From NCBI GenBank assembly GCA_003255065.1, contig QAOA01006081.1:441948-505947 (forward strand): a DNA stretch of 64,000 nucleotides, written 5' to 3'. Origin of the DNA: Cercis canadensis (lineage: Eukaryota; Streptophyta; Magnoliopsida; Fabales; Fabaceae). This document shows positions 48,181 to 59,285 of this stretch, in pieces. The notes beneath the pieces were generated by a model. That model had not been told where the DNA came from. It did no database searches and saw nothing but the letters and a program-made list of their open reading frames with translations. Each line of letters opens with the position of its first letter. Position 1 is the stretch's first letter. The position numbers and the translations under genes are program-made.

Positions 48181-48807
48181 AGAATGTAGTCTAATTGATA
48201 CGACTTTGGATGTTGATCTTTTTTAAATATTTAAGATTATGTATCATGTCGCACTTAGTCGTCAGGGTCACTGTTTTAGCACCGTCTATTTGAGTATGCG
48301 AATCAACTGACGCACAAATTTCATCTGACCGGTGTCTTGAGGTTACTCTGCGTTATGAGAAATTAGGTAAAGAAACATGGCTTCTCCTTACTAGTTACTA
48401 GTGAATCATTCTCCTTGTCCTGGATGTTATAAAATACCTGTCCGCATATGAATTCTGTGATAATCTTCGGTGCTTTCCCCCTTCTCTCTATCTGTTCCTT
48501 TGGGGCCATGCCGAGTCTGTTTTATATTGTTTAATGGCCATTGCAATGATTTTGAAGTCAAAATGGTGTTCAAATTTCTGATGAATCGGGAGCCTGAGTA
48601 AGAGGTGAGTATATTTTTCTTTTTTGGTACTAAGGTGAAATTTTTATATATTCTGAGAGTATTATTCTACAAAACATCAATGGATTTAAGGATTACATTT
48701 CATGGGATATAAATATAACTGAACGCCTTCTAACAAGATTACAAAGAAATTGAAAATTACAACGCGTCTTTTTATTTTTGTTTTTTTAAAGAAAGGATCT
48801 CGCAGAG
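48181..48807. other. Convergent spacer UCH2 / PIN
   Basis: About 630 bp of 3' UTR sequence for both genes. Nothing else recognised. Confidence 0.6.
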
Positions 48808-50977
48808 TTAATGTACAAACTCCAATAGTGCATAGTAGGCAATGGACACGGGAAGTGAGACAACGGTACCGAAGATGACACTGATCATCAAAAAGTGAAA
48901 AAATCAGGAGGCAGACAGTAATAGGAATAGGATACATAACCATAGATGTGAAACGAAAACGACAACTTACGCTGTGCTAAGAACATCTGCGTGCAATCCG
49001 CATTCTTTAGCGAAAATGAAGGACGTGATGGATTGTGGCACTGCTGCCTGCGCCTCACAAATTAACCATTCATTTCAGAAAAATAAAGTTTATGTTGCCA
49101 CAATTGTTTCTGATTACTCTTTTTTATTTCTTACTTTTCAATTGGAAACAAACAACTGAATGGTCACTATTCAATATTCATGGCTAAAAGTAAATAACAT
49201 ATGCCACTTTCACTATAACGTGTACCACACTCTTACACTTTTACTTGTGCTTTATTTTTTAGTGAACTTATCATAAGTTAACTATCATGTCATTTAATTT
49301 AATTACTCCTAAAGTTGAACCACCTGTCCAATTATTCCCAAACTTTTCCTAAACAAAGTAATTCCAACCACGAATATAAGTGACACAAAAGCTACATTTT
49401 TTTTAAAAAAAAAAAAAATTCGGCAAAAAGCACTAGAGTTGATGATGAACCCCTTTCCGGGGCACCAGTTTCAATGAAAAGTCTTGTTTGGATCAAGAGA
49501 AAAACAACTTGTATAGGAATAGGAACATATTCGGGAAAAGCAGTTGGTAAAATTTTAAGAATAGAATATCTGCGAAAAAAAACAAGTAGTTTTCCCTGAA
49601 AAAACAAGATAGCAATGTGGTATGCCATTAATTGTGACGTCAGGATGTCTTTCTTCCTCTTAGTTTTCTCCTATTCGGCTTTTATATGATGGAATATATA
49701 TGAGTAAGTTAATGAACGCCACTAATTCTGACTTGTTAATTGATCGGTTTGTTATGTTGAAACTTTTGAGTGCATACTAAACCCAATAAGCATATATATA
49801 TGGTTTGCAGTTTGCATAAGGTAGCGATCGAGTAGACTAAAAAAAGTAATTTGAAAAGGGTAATTGCGTAATACCTGAATGATAGAGACTTTCAAAACAT
49901 CACCACGTAACCCCACAGCAATGGCACCAATCGCCATAGCTGCTGGTCCCGCAATGAACCTTAAAACCATACCCACCACTGTCAAGCTCGGTCCACAGGC
50001 AATCACCTTCTCCTGAAGTGCCATAAACATACCTGCATTATTCCATTAGAGTTTAGGTAGGTATAGTTAAATTGAGATATCAGTAAGAAAGTAAATTCAG
50101 TCTAGTTAAAGATATATATAGAAAAAGAGAGAGAGAGAAAACAAATCACCCATGCTAAACATGGCGGTGCCTGTCCCAGCCTTGGACATGATTAATATTG
50201 ATCCCTCTACGATACCTGGCAACTCCAGATTCCACCTATATATACATATATACATATATAAACATAAACAATTGGTTTCAATTAAACACAAATTAGTAAT
50301 GTAATAATTAAAAGTATATAAGTGATGATGCACCTGTTAGAGATGAAAGCCCAAGCAATGCCAAGGACACAACCATACGAGTTTGGATTGATAGCAAGCT
50401 TGAGCCACACAAGCTTCATCAACTTGCAGAATGGAGGCCTAGTACTAACACTTGTTGCTTCTACATCTTTGTCTCCTCCTCCAGTTTGAGAAGTACCCTC
50501 TATTCCAGTTCGTCGAAATTCTAAGACGAAGAGAAGGAGAGAGAGCCATATGATGGCCTGCACAACCGACATCTGAACCACGAGGTCAACCCCTAATTGG
50601 CCATACATGGCCTTCAATAGAGGCACTCCCACAACGAGGGCATTGGTTAAAGTACACAAAGAGAAGCTTGTTATAGACCAACAATAACTTCCTTTGCTAG
50701 TGCACTTAGCCCAGAAAGCAATCACCACAACGATGATGAACTTGGATATTGTATCAGCACCAATCACCAAGAAGTTCATCTTGAAAGGATCAATGTGAGT
50801 CGTGAACTCAAAGGTGAAGAGTGGGAGTGTGAAGTAGCACACTAGTCGGTTTATGGCATCACACTGCTCCCTTGTGAAGATGCGCCACCACCTCACAGAC
50901 CCGTACCCTAATATCAGAGCAACATAGAGTGGTACCATGGCCGCCACCACCTTATACACATCTCCCCACCCTATCAT
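48808..50977 (-). CDS. PIN5: Short PIN auxin carrier (PIN5-like, ER type)
   Basis: Five exons: 50977-50334, 50235-50150, 50032-49875, 49047-48971, 48880-48808; 345 residues (AtPIN5 about 351). The N-terminal membrane bundle begins MIGWGDVYKVVAAMVPLYVA and contains INRLVCYFTLPLFTFEFTTH and the NALVVGVPLLKAMYG block. The central loop is only about 40 residues (GTSQTGGGDKDVEATS), where long PINs have about 300. The C-terminal bundle contains ELPGIVEGSILIMSKAGTGT, GPAAMAIGAIAVGLRGDVL and PQSITSFIFAKECGLHADVL. A short loop marks PIN5/PIN8-type carriers, which sit in the ER and adjust intracellular auxin. Resemblance is closest to PIN5 as I recall it. Intron 3 is large (49048-49874). Confidence 0.93.
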
Positions 50978-53900
50978 TTTTCTATATCTCTTGATCAATT
51001 CTCTATAATTAAGGGGCTGCTTCAGGTATAACGTGTTAAATTGTATACAGTAATCTGGGTATTTATATGCACATAAATGGCAAAAACAAAAAAAAAATGG
51101 TTTTAAGTCCATATATTGTATGGACAATAGAGAATGTACGTTTTGCTCTATTGTATACTAGAATTGCAGGGATGGGTTGGTGGTCGTTCAGAATAGGATT
51201 CCGTGGATTCTTGAAGGCTGACATGAGCGTATGTGTTTTGTTTTTGACTGCCATGCAGCATGTGTGTGGTTGCTTTCGCCACTGGGTTTTTTTTTTTTTA
51301 ATGGTCAGCAATTTCCAATATATAGAATAAGGAATGAGGTCCAGCGATTATTCCACCCACCTTGCCAAATAGGTTTTGCGTTTCACTAATTATTTGCTTA
51401 TTTATTCCTAGCATAACACAAAGTGGGTATTTGAGCTAGCAATAATGGAAGCATCACGCATTCTCCTGTTCCATCGTGAATAATTCTACTTTTGTTTTTC
51501 TTCTCTCATTTTGACACTCACATATATACATACATAATAATAATAAATATATAGTTAAACAAACAATGGATTAAGATGTACCTTAACTGCATGTGGGATC
51601 CAATTTCAGAAGATATATAATCAATCACTTTTATTCCTTGTTAGATAAGAATTAATAGCTAGCTATCAATTCTTACCATTAACTCTATTCTTATTCTTTG
51701 GTTCTAATTGTCTTGTTGGTGGAATGTTGCAAGGTTCCTAAAATACTTACGGAAATTTAAGAGATATCTAATGACCTAAAGGCTAAAGTTGGTTCCGGGG
51801 GTTCTTTTTATTTTTGTGTTTTGTGCGCTGTTTCTAATCGAATGATGTGAAACGGATGGGTTAATTTGCATCACATCCGGAATAAATTCAATTTTTCAAG
51901 AGGAAATTCTATATTCTGTTCTTTTATACCTAGCTAAGTGTGTGTGTGTACTAGATCGATAGATGACCACCACTAAATTAGTTGAGCAACATGCATGTAA
52001 TTATAGGGTCTGATATGTCGTTCCCTCTTCTACGATTCCCATTTGAGTAATGCACATGCAGAAGTTGTATGTTGCTTTTAATTTTCAAGTGCATGAAAAT
52101 GGTGATGATTCTAAGTCATTCCTTGAGGTTGAGACTTGAGACCTGATATGAGCTTCTTCCAATTTGATGAGAATTGAGGAACACAATTTCAATTTATCTT
52201 CTTTTCTATTTCTTCCTTCCCCTTAACTTATGTCATTACTCATTGCTGTAGAGTCTTTTTTTGTTTTGTTTGCTGAGACATTGCTGTAGAGTCTTTAGAC
52301 GTATTGTGGACCAATATTACGGCGAAAATACTCCGATTTGGGCTGCTCTTTACGTGCACAATAGGCCCCAGTAAATTGGGCGATCCATGAATCCAACTGA
52401 AAAACACTTATTTAGATGTAATAAACAGAGCCTTTTTTTAATTGTGGCCGAAAAAAGAAGATACATATATAAAGAAACAAAGCCTTCATATGAAACTAAC
52501 ACGATGCTTGCTCAAAAACTATTTATAGACCCCAGAAAGAAAGGGAAACCAGAAAGTGATTAATAATAAGACCTCGAAGAATGAGAGAACACAGGCCTCT
52601 AAGAAAGAAAATAGCAGAGCGAATTATGGAAACACAGCAAGAAAAGGCATCATTCGGACATTGATATCAGAACATGTTATTGGATGAAGCATATTGGTTT
52701 TCACAGATTTTTTTTTTTGTTTTTGTTTTTTTTCTCTTATCATGCAAATTTGTGGAAATGCATGTGATCATTGGATCAAATAGATTTTGTATCTTAAAAA
52801 GGGATCATTCCAACTTAAGTGTAGGAATGCATGTGCCAAGAAACTTAGAAAACCAGAGAGAATGTATGAGGATGATTTTTCATGATCAAAAGCCTCATAT
52901 TTTTATTCATTGTCGAGGACTTTATCATAATGCATGGTCCTTTATAAGTTATACACACTTAACATGTATCGACGAGCAATGATGTGTACAAAGCAGCGAC
53001 AAGGAAGAGAATGAATAAAGATGAATGCGCGCGCCGCACGGGTGATACAGGTGGATGTGTTCAGACGGAATGAGTTAAATCATCATATTGACTTATTGAG
53101 GGCGAAATGAATTATAACATATGAGTCATCATGTTTCGAATCCGAAGTGATAAAATATCAGAGAGAAAAGGAATAATATAGAGTCAGAGAGAGAGAGACA
53201 CCCAGAGACAAGATTATATGTTAGATGGGACAAGGACAAGATTATACAAAGGAGAAAGAGAGAAAGCGAGATCATGTCATGTAGCTAGCTTTATTTTGCA
53301 TTTGAATTTGAATGCCATGTTTGAAGTTTTAAGGAATAGAATTTTAAGCAAAAAAAGGTGCGTAGGAGCAAAGTGTAGTTGTCAGAACAATCTTCAGAAA
53401 ATTTTCTTTTTTTGGCCACGAGAACAATCTCCTCAAGATGAAACTACTTTTTTCTTTGGGCATCTAATCTCTTCAGCTCTCTAGTTCTATCTAGTTGAAT
53501 ATTCCGATATACTCTTCCTCTTCCCACAATCACTGCATCCACGTAAAACCTTAAACTTGAAGCTCCCCAACCCATTAACTACCCATGTGTTAAACCGACC
53601 AATACTAATATCACAATATTCCACTTGGGTTACTTTCAGCACCAGGATCCACTTAACAAGTGGATCGCAAGCAGAAAATTGTATGCCTCAAAAAAATCAT
53701 CATAGCTAGTCAGCCAAAACACAAAAATAAGATACATGGCAGAGAGAGAAAAATACTGTACATGTGAATAATGCATCAATAGTTTCACATAGATCTCAAC
53801 ATAGCATTGGGATTTTTCTTCTGAACCAATAGAAATTTCACTTGAAATGGAGACTAACACTAAGACATCTATTCTTCTGCAAAACCAACCCCACACATAA

Positions 53901-54333
53901 GATTTGAATTTTGAACTTCAAAGGAAGACAAAAGCATACCTCCATTGCTTCCAAACTCCACAAGGCTTCAACAAGCTTGAAAACTAGATCTCACCCGATG
54001 AAAGGCTAAGAGCTATACAAGCTAGACACCAAACATCAATGAGTATGAACCAACATGGCCATCACCAAAATATTAAAATTTATTTCATCCTCGGTAAATT
54101 TTAGAGTCTGGTACAAACGGATCCTGATCATTATCCTACACTTCCGAACCAATCTTTTATTTGTTTCGTGTAAGTGCAGCTCATTCCACTTATGATCAAA
54201 TGATTACAAACTTGCACAAAGAAACAACCAAGAAAGCCACTTTTCATATGCATCCTAAGACGACTGAGAACCAAAGAGAAAACCGCTGAAAGTACAAGAA
54301 ATCTACTCTTCAAAATTTAAAGAATGAAAATAT
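50978..54333. other. Intergenic upstream of PIN5-like gene
   Basis: About 3.4 kb with no recognised exon. It contains AT microsatellites, a GC-rich patch GCGCGCGCCGCACGGG (about 53027-53042), and AG-rich simple sequence (about 53180-53270). Open frames at 52674-52982 and 53218-53484 show no family character. The right end holds the CBSX6 3' UTR. Confidence 0.6.
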
Positions 54334-55718
54334 TCAACTCTGAATTTCATTTCCAAACGCCTCAGCAGATTTATTTGCAGGTATAAAGGCTGCAGGTTGT
54401 TTGGTTACAGCAACCAAAATATCAGCATATCCCACCACGCCAACCAAAACATCATCATTCTCCTCCTCCGTCACCCACACTTGAGTTGCCCTGTGCGATA
54501 GCATCTGCGCCATGATAGCAGCCAATGAACTACTAGTTTTACATGTCAAAGGCGCACTCCTACCCCTATACATGCTCCTATTGACACCAAGACTATGGCT
54601 TGCAGGATTACTAAAGAACCCAATACTCCGGCTACTGAATTTCTTTGGTCTTCTTGAACCACCACCACTACCTAGATTATTATCATCAACTGTTGAATTT
54701 ACACACAACATAGGCAGTGTCCTTGAGGCAGCATTATCCTCAACTCCCATTACAAACTGTCCAGCTGAGAGATTGGCTAAAGCCCACGCTGCAGCTAAGT
54801 AATCACATTGCCAAAACTTACATGCAGAAATTTCTCCAATTATCTTATGCTGACCATCCGGTGTGCTTTCTATTACTGCAACTGCACTGGGGTCTTCAGG
54901 AAGCTTCCAGGTTATTTCAATGGCCGGAGTGGATGACTCAATAAATTTGTAGTTTGGATTAATTACCCCAAGAGCTGATATAGAGGTGAGAGGCAGTGGT
55001 GCTAGAGCTCCAAGGCAACCAATGATAAAACGGAGGACATCTTCTCTTGAAAGACAGCAGAACTTATCTCGGATGGGGGTGTTGGAAGTTGAGGAACCCC
55101 AATTCAAGTTTGGCGGTAAATTGCTGCTGCTGCTAGAAGTTTCAATATTCTTGAGCCATCTGCCATTGTAGAGAATTGAGAATCGCTTACTCATGCCTCT
55201 CCATACTACACTCTTTGGAACAAGAAGACGTCTCACACCTTGCTTCATCATCTCCAGTGCATCTATCAACCTTGATGAAAGAAAAGAAAAATAAGACATT
55301 TAATTCTTTCTCCTTTTTCCTTGTTTTTTCATAATAAGGAAGAGTATTGATCAAGCATTTCTAAAGAGGAGCAAATGCTTTCCTCAGTGTTTGATAAATA
55401 CATTAAATATATTTTTTTACATAGAAATGCTTCACCTTTGTTCTTAAAAGAGGAACAATTGCCATTGGTCCAAGTCTTCAGGATATCATATATAGAGGAT
55501 TATATTATATATGCATCAATTAGGACAGGAAAAATAAAATTTGCCCAGTATTAACATACTGCATGTGCACCCTTAAACATGTTATTTCTAAACCAGAATA
55601 TTACTGATTTATAGTTTGGTATTTCTATATTTTCTAAATCATGTGGAACAACAACACATCCCAATCTGTGTTTCCAACCTCAAACTAATTACTCCCCTGC
55701 CCCCAGCACGTACAAAAG

Positions 55719-55749
<31 letters not shown>

Positions 55750-57020
55750 CACGACCTTCCCAAAGTGAGCATGTACTTTGTAAGGGGGTTGAAAACACAA
55801 AACATTAACACCAACACTATCATGTGTTGACTGTTGAAATAGCACATATGATGAAAAGCCATCCGTAACTGCATACATTTTATTAAATTAAAACATCAAA
55901 TCTGGATTAAATTGCAATCTGGTTGTTTATTTCTGATTATAAGAAAAAGAGAACTACAATTTTATATGATTCCTAACAACAATAAATTTTCAACTTCAAG
56001 AATTCTAGTCATCAATCACGTTATAATATATTAGCATCCATGACACATTTTAGAAAACAACCTAGATCTAGAAGATAGTACAGGAAGCAAGGTCCAAGCA
56101 ATTTATCTTAAATTAAATCCCCAATCATAATGTACCACAGAGCAATGATAGTAAATAAGCTACTTTATACTCGGAAGTGTATATTTTGTGTCAACCACCG
56201 AAGCAAAGGAAGGTTCAAAAACAATGAAAATAGTATTCTTAATTCTATCAAATGCTCCAATAGTAAACTGCAGATTTAAATCCTTCAGCTACAAAAAATT
56301 AATTCCATAACTTTGACAGAAAAAAGCCACGCAATTACGTTTCTAGTGCTATCACCTTGGTAAGCAAAACCAATATGCGCTATCATATGGAAAAGCAGAA
56401 ATAACAAATCTGAAAAATGCTTCAAGTTGGAGTGAAGCAAGGCCAGCTTTCTTTTTTGTTTTTTTAGCATCATTAAGATGACAGCTACTATTAATACAAG
56501 TCAGTAGGATATCAGCCAATAAAACAGTATAAACTATAAAGTATAAACCACCTCACATATTCTAGAGATTGATATATAAAAAGCCATGGAATGTTAAAAA
56601 AGCAGTAAGTAATTATAATAAAGTGAGCAAATTTCTTTTAGAATGAGCATACAAGTAAAAGTATTTGGGTGCTGACCTTGTTGCAGGATCAACCTGCCTC
56701 AGAAGAGAATTATTTGGAACGACAACCTCAGAAACAGGGGTCTTCATGGCCTTGTCCTGATCCTCCAAATACTCGCTTCTTGCCAAAAATGCAACTATAT
56801 CCAAGGAATTAAGGATGCCTACAAATCTCTGCTGTCTCATTTCACTATTCTCAATCATACCCACATGCAATTTCCTCTTCCAGATGGGTAAACTACGCTC
56901 TGTTGATTCTCCTATTGCCCAAATCGCCGATTCCACCGTCTCTGTCTCGTGAAATTCCACCAACTCCGGCTTCCCCACCGTCAGATCGCCCACGACATGG
57001 TACAGAAACAACGATGCCAT
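54334..57020 (-). CDS. CBSX6: CBS domain-containing protein CBSX6
   Basis: Two exons (57020-56677, 55270-54334) give 426 residues. The start MASLFLYHVVGDLTVGKPEL matches plant CBSX6. Upstream frame extension to 57062 has no ATG. CBS motifs include FVGILNSLDIVAFLA, then LIDALEMMKQGVRRLLVPKS, and near the end ATQVWVTEEENDDVLVGVVG. A Ser/Arg-rich insert precedes RSMYRGRSAPLTCKTSSSLA. Paired CBS domains bind adenosine nucleotides and act as energy sensors; the role of CBSX6 itself is not established. The intron (55271-56676) holds a run of 23 G. It is divergent from CLV2, as expected from conserved gene order. Confidence 0.95.
55727..55749 (+). repeat. Run of 23 G in CBSX6 intron
   Basis: An uninterrupted G homopolymer on the plus strand (C on the sense strand of CBSX6), preceded by AAAAGAG. 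Such a tract can form G-quadruplexes and is hard to sequence accurately. Its exact length is doubtful. Confidence 0.9.
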
Positions 57021-59285
57021 CAAAACCCTTCCTTCGGTTACAGAAAAATTTCCAAGAAACAAGAAACAAATTAAATTCAGTGATTTGACATCAAAATCTA
57101 AAAAGAAATCACCTCAGCCACCAACTCTGCTCAACACTATGAACTTATTTTCCTGGGAATCGAAATCTAGAATCCAAGCTCAACCTTTTTTCCTAAATTC
57201 TCCTGGAATCTTTCCCGGAGAGGCAAATAAAAGAGCTTTTGCTTTTTTTTAGGGAGGGATTTGTTTAACATAAGTAAGTAAACTAAAAATTAATCGATTA
57301 AAAAAATAAATAAAACAAACTAAATCTCACCTTTCTTTTATATGAGTTAAACAACAAAAGGTAATGGTTTTCTCAGAGCATAAAAATAAATAAATTTACT
57401 GGATCGGAGAAATAATTCGTTGAAATTTGAAAGGCTTTGATGCTGAGGGAAGAGTACCGGAGAAACCGGTGAAAGAGTTAAGAGTTATAAAAGCGTATGG
57501 AGGAAGATGAGAAGAAGATGAAAGGCCGTAATGGGTAGTCTATAAAGGATTAAGAGCAGGAAGAAAGTGAAGGAGCTGATGGAGTTAGCCATGAACAAAG
57601 AATTAGAAGAACACCAAGGATAAGGCCCATGAAAGATCCTAAGATCTCTGCCTCTGAGATTGCCTCTCTGACTCAGTCACTGAGGTTGAGGTTGAGGTTG
57701 AGGTTGAGGTTGAGGTTGAGTGCGTGAAAATTGGTGGATTTTCAACGGAGAAGGAGAGAGAGACAACAAGGGGTGCGCGCGCGTTCAGTGCAAAAAATGA
57801 CCTGCCTTGTCTGCTTGTGGATGAGACTGAACAAGGAACCAAGTTTGGTGTATTATATTGGATTATTGGTTAAGAAAAACAAAAGCCTGAGTACAAGAAA
57901 AAAAAAAAAAACTTATTTAATGCAATTATTGGGGCAAGCCATTCATCTTCCTATTAATTCCTCTATTGAAATTAATTTATGCATTCAAGCCCATTTTTTT
58001 TTGTTTTTGTAAAACCGATTTCGTAATTGTGTCCCAAATAAACACATTTGTTCCCATAAAAATTTATTTATTGTCTTGGGTTCATTTTGTAGGGTTCTGC
58101 CTGCCACGTAACCTCTATGACGACTTGTTTTAAGAATAACTAAAAGTTTGAATAATAGGTGGGACAGAGTTTTAGACCCCAGGGGTTCTTTGACAAAATT
58201 ATTGCTATGCGATAAGAAGGAACAATCCAGACCCAAACCTTAGAGCAGAAAACGACATTTTCCTAATGATTTTATTTATTTATTTCTATCTTTAGATTTT
58301 TATTTTTATTTTACTATACATATTACATAACATACTTGTTCCTAAATAACACAATTAGTAAAATTTAAATAAATAAAATGACCACATTTAAAACAAAAAT
58401 ATTATATTTATTCCGACACTTGCTACAGACAGAATGATTAGGGCATAAGAGCACGCGCGTTTTTGTGTTTACACATAGGTAAAATTACGAAAAAACATTT
58501 TTAAATATTTCTTTTTTAAAAAATGACTATTAAAAACACCCAATAATCACTAATTGTGTTATTGGTTTCTACTTTCAAGCAAATTTCTCTCTCTTTTTTT
58601 TTGTTTTTTTTTTTTGGTAATTCCCATACAAGGAACCTGAGAAGAAAGTTGTGTAAGCCTGGCTGTAACTGTAAGCAAGGCCACAAAGCAAAAAGAAAAG
58701 AAAGGGAACAAAAAAAAACAAGAGAGAGAGAGGTAGAAGCGATGCCACCACATCTGCCGCATTGGCAACAGAGTCGTAAAAGAAAAGGGGTATGAGAAAA
58801 GAAGAAAAAGGAAAAGGAAAGGGTAGGAAACAGCGAGCTTTTTCATTTGCATTAATTCGAAAGCTCAGCCTCACTAGTTAGTCACTACTCCCTAGACTAG
58901 AGTCTAGACCATCAAACCAAACCCACTTTAAACTAATCGCTGTAAAACGAAGCCAAGACCAAGAGAATGAGAATGAGAATGAGAATGTAGTCCCAGTCCC
59001 AGTTTTATTTCCTTCTTAATCTCAATCTCATCTGTAATGTAAGTTTCTCTCTCTTGAGTCTTTTCTCTTCTGGGTTTATTCATTCTATTTCTTCAATGTC
59101 ATAACACCTCTCCAAATTCCTTGTATTCTTCAACTGAAGAGGGTGTTTCTTTTTTACACTGTTTGACCGTGAACGGCCTTAAATTTTGCATCTTGTGCTG
59201 CTCAAGCACAAGTGTTGGTGGGTCTCTCTCTCATAATCAAAATCGCATTTTTTTCTTTTGATTTTGCTCTGATTCATTCATAGTC
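57021..59285. other. Divergent promoter region CBSX6 / CLV2
   Basis: About 2.3 kb shared by two head-to-head genes. It contains the hexamer tandem repeat at 57681-57720, purine-rich tracts near 58685-58830, a (GAGAAT)n stretch at about 58963-58987 in the likely CLV2 leader, and a possible leader intron donor (AATG|GTAAG-like, ATGTAAGTTTC, near 59039). The open frames on both strands near 58560-58870 are low-complexity. Confidence 0.5.
57681..57720. repeat. Hexanucleotide tandem repeat (TGAGGT)n
   Basis: Six to seven perfect copies of TGAGGT/GGTTGA. It is not the plant telomere repeat (TTTAGGG). It sits upstream of CBSX6. Confidence 0.85.

Noticed and set aside
57681-57720. Interstitial telomere repeat
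   Set aside because: The unit is TGAGGT, not TTTAGGG.
58556-58874. Overlapping frames on both strands near 58.6-58.9 kb
   Set aside because: Low-complexity T-run and purine tracts in the CLV2 upstream region give Phe-rich or Lys-rich chance frames.
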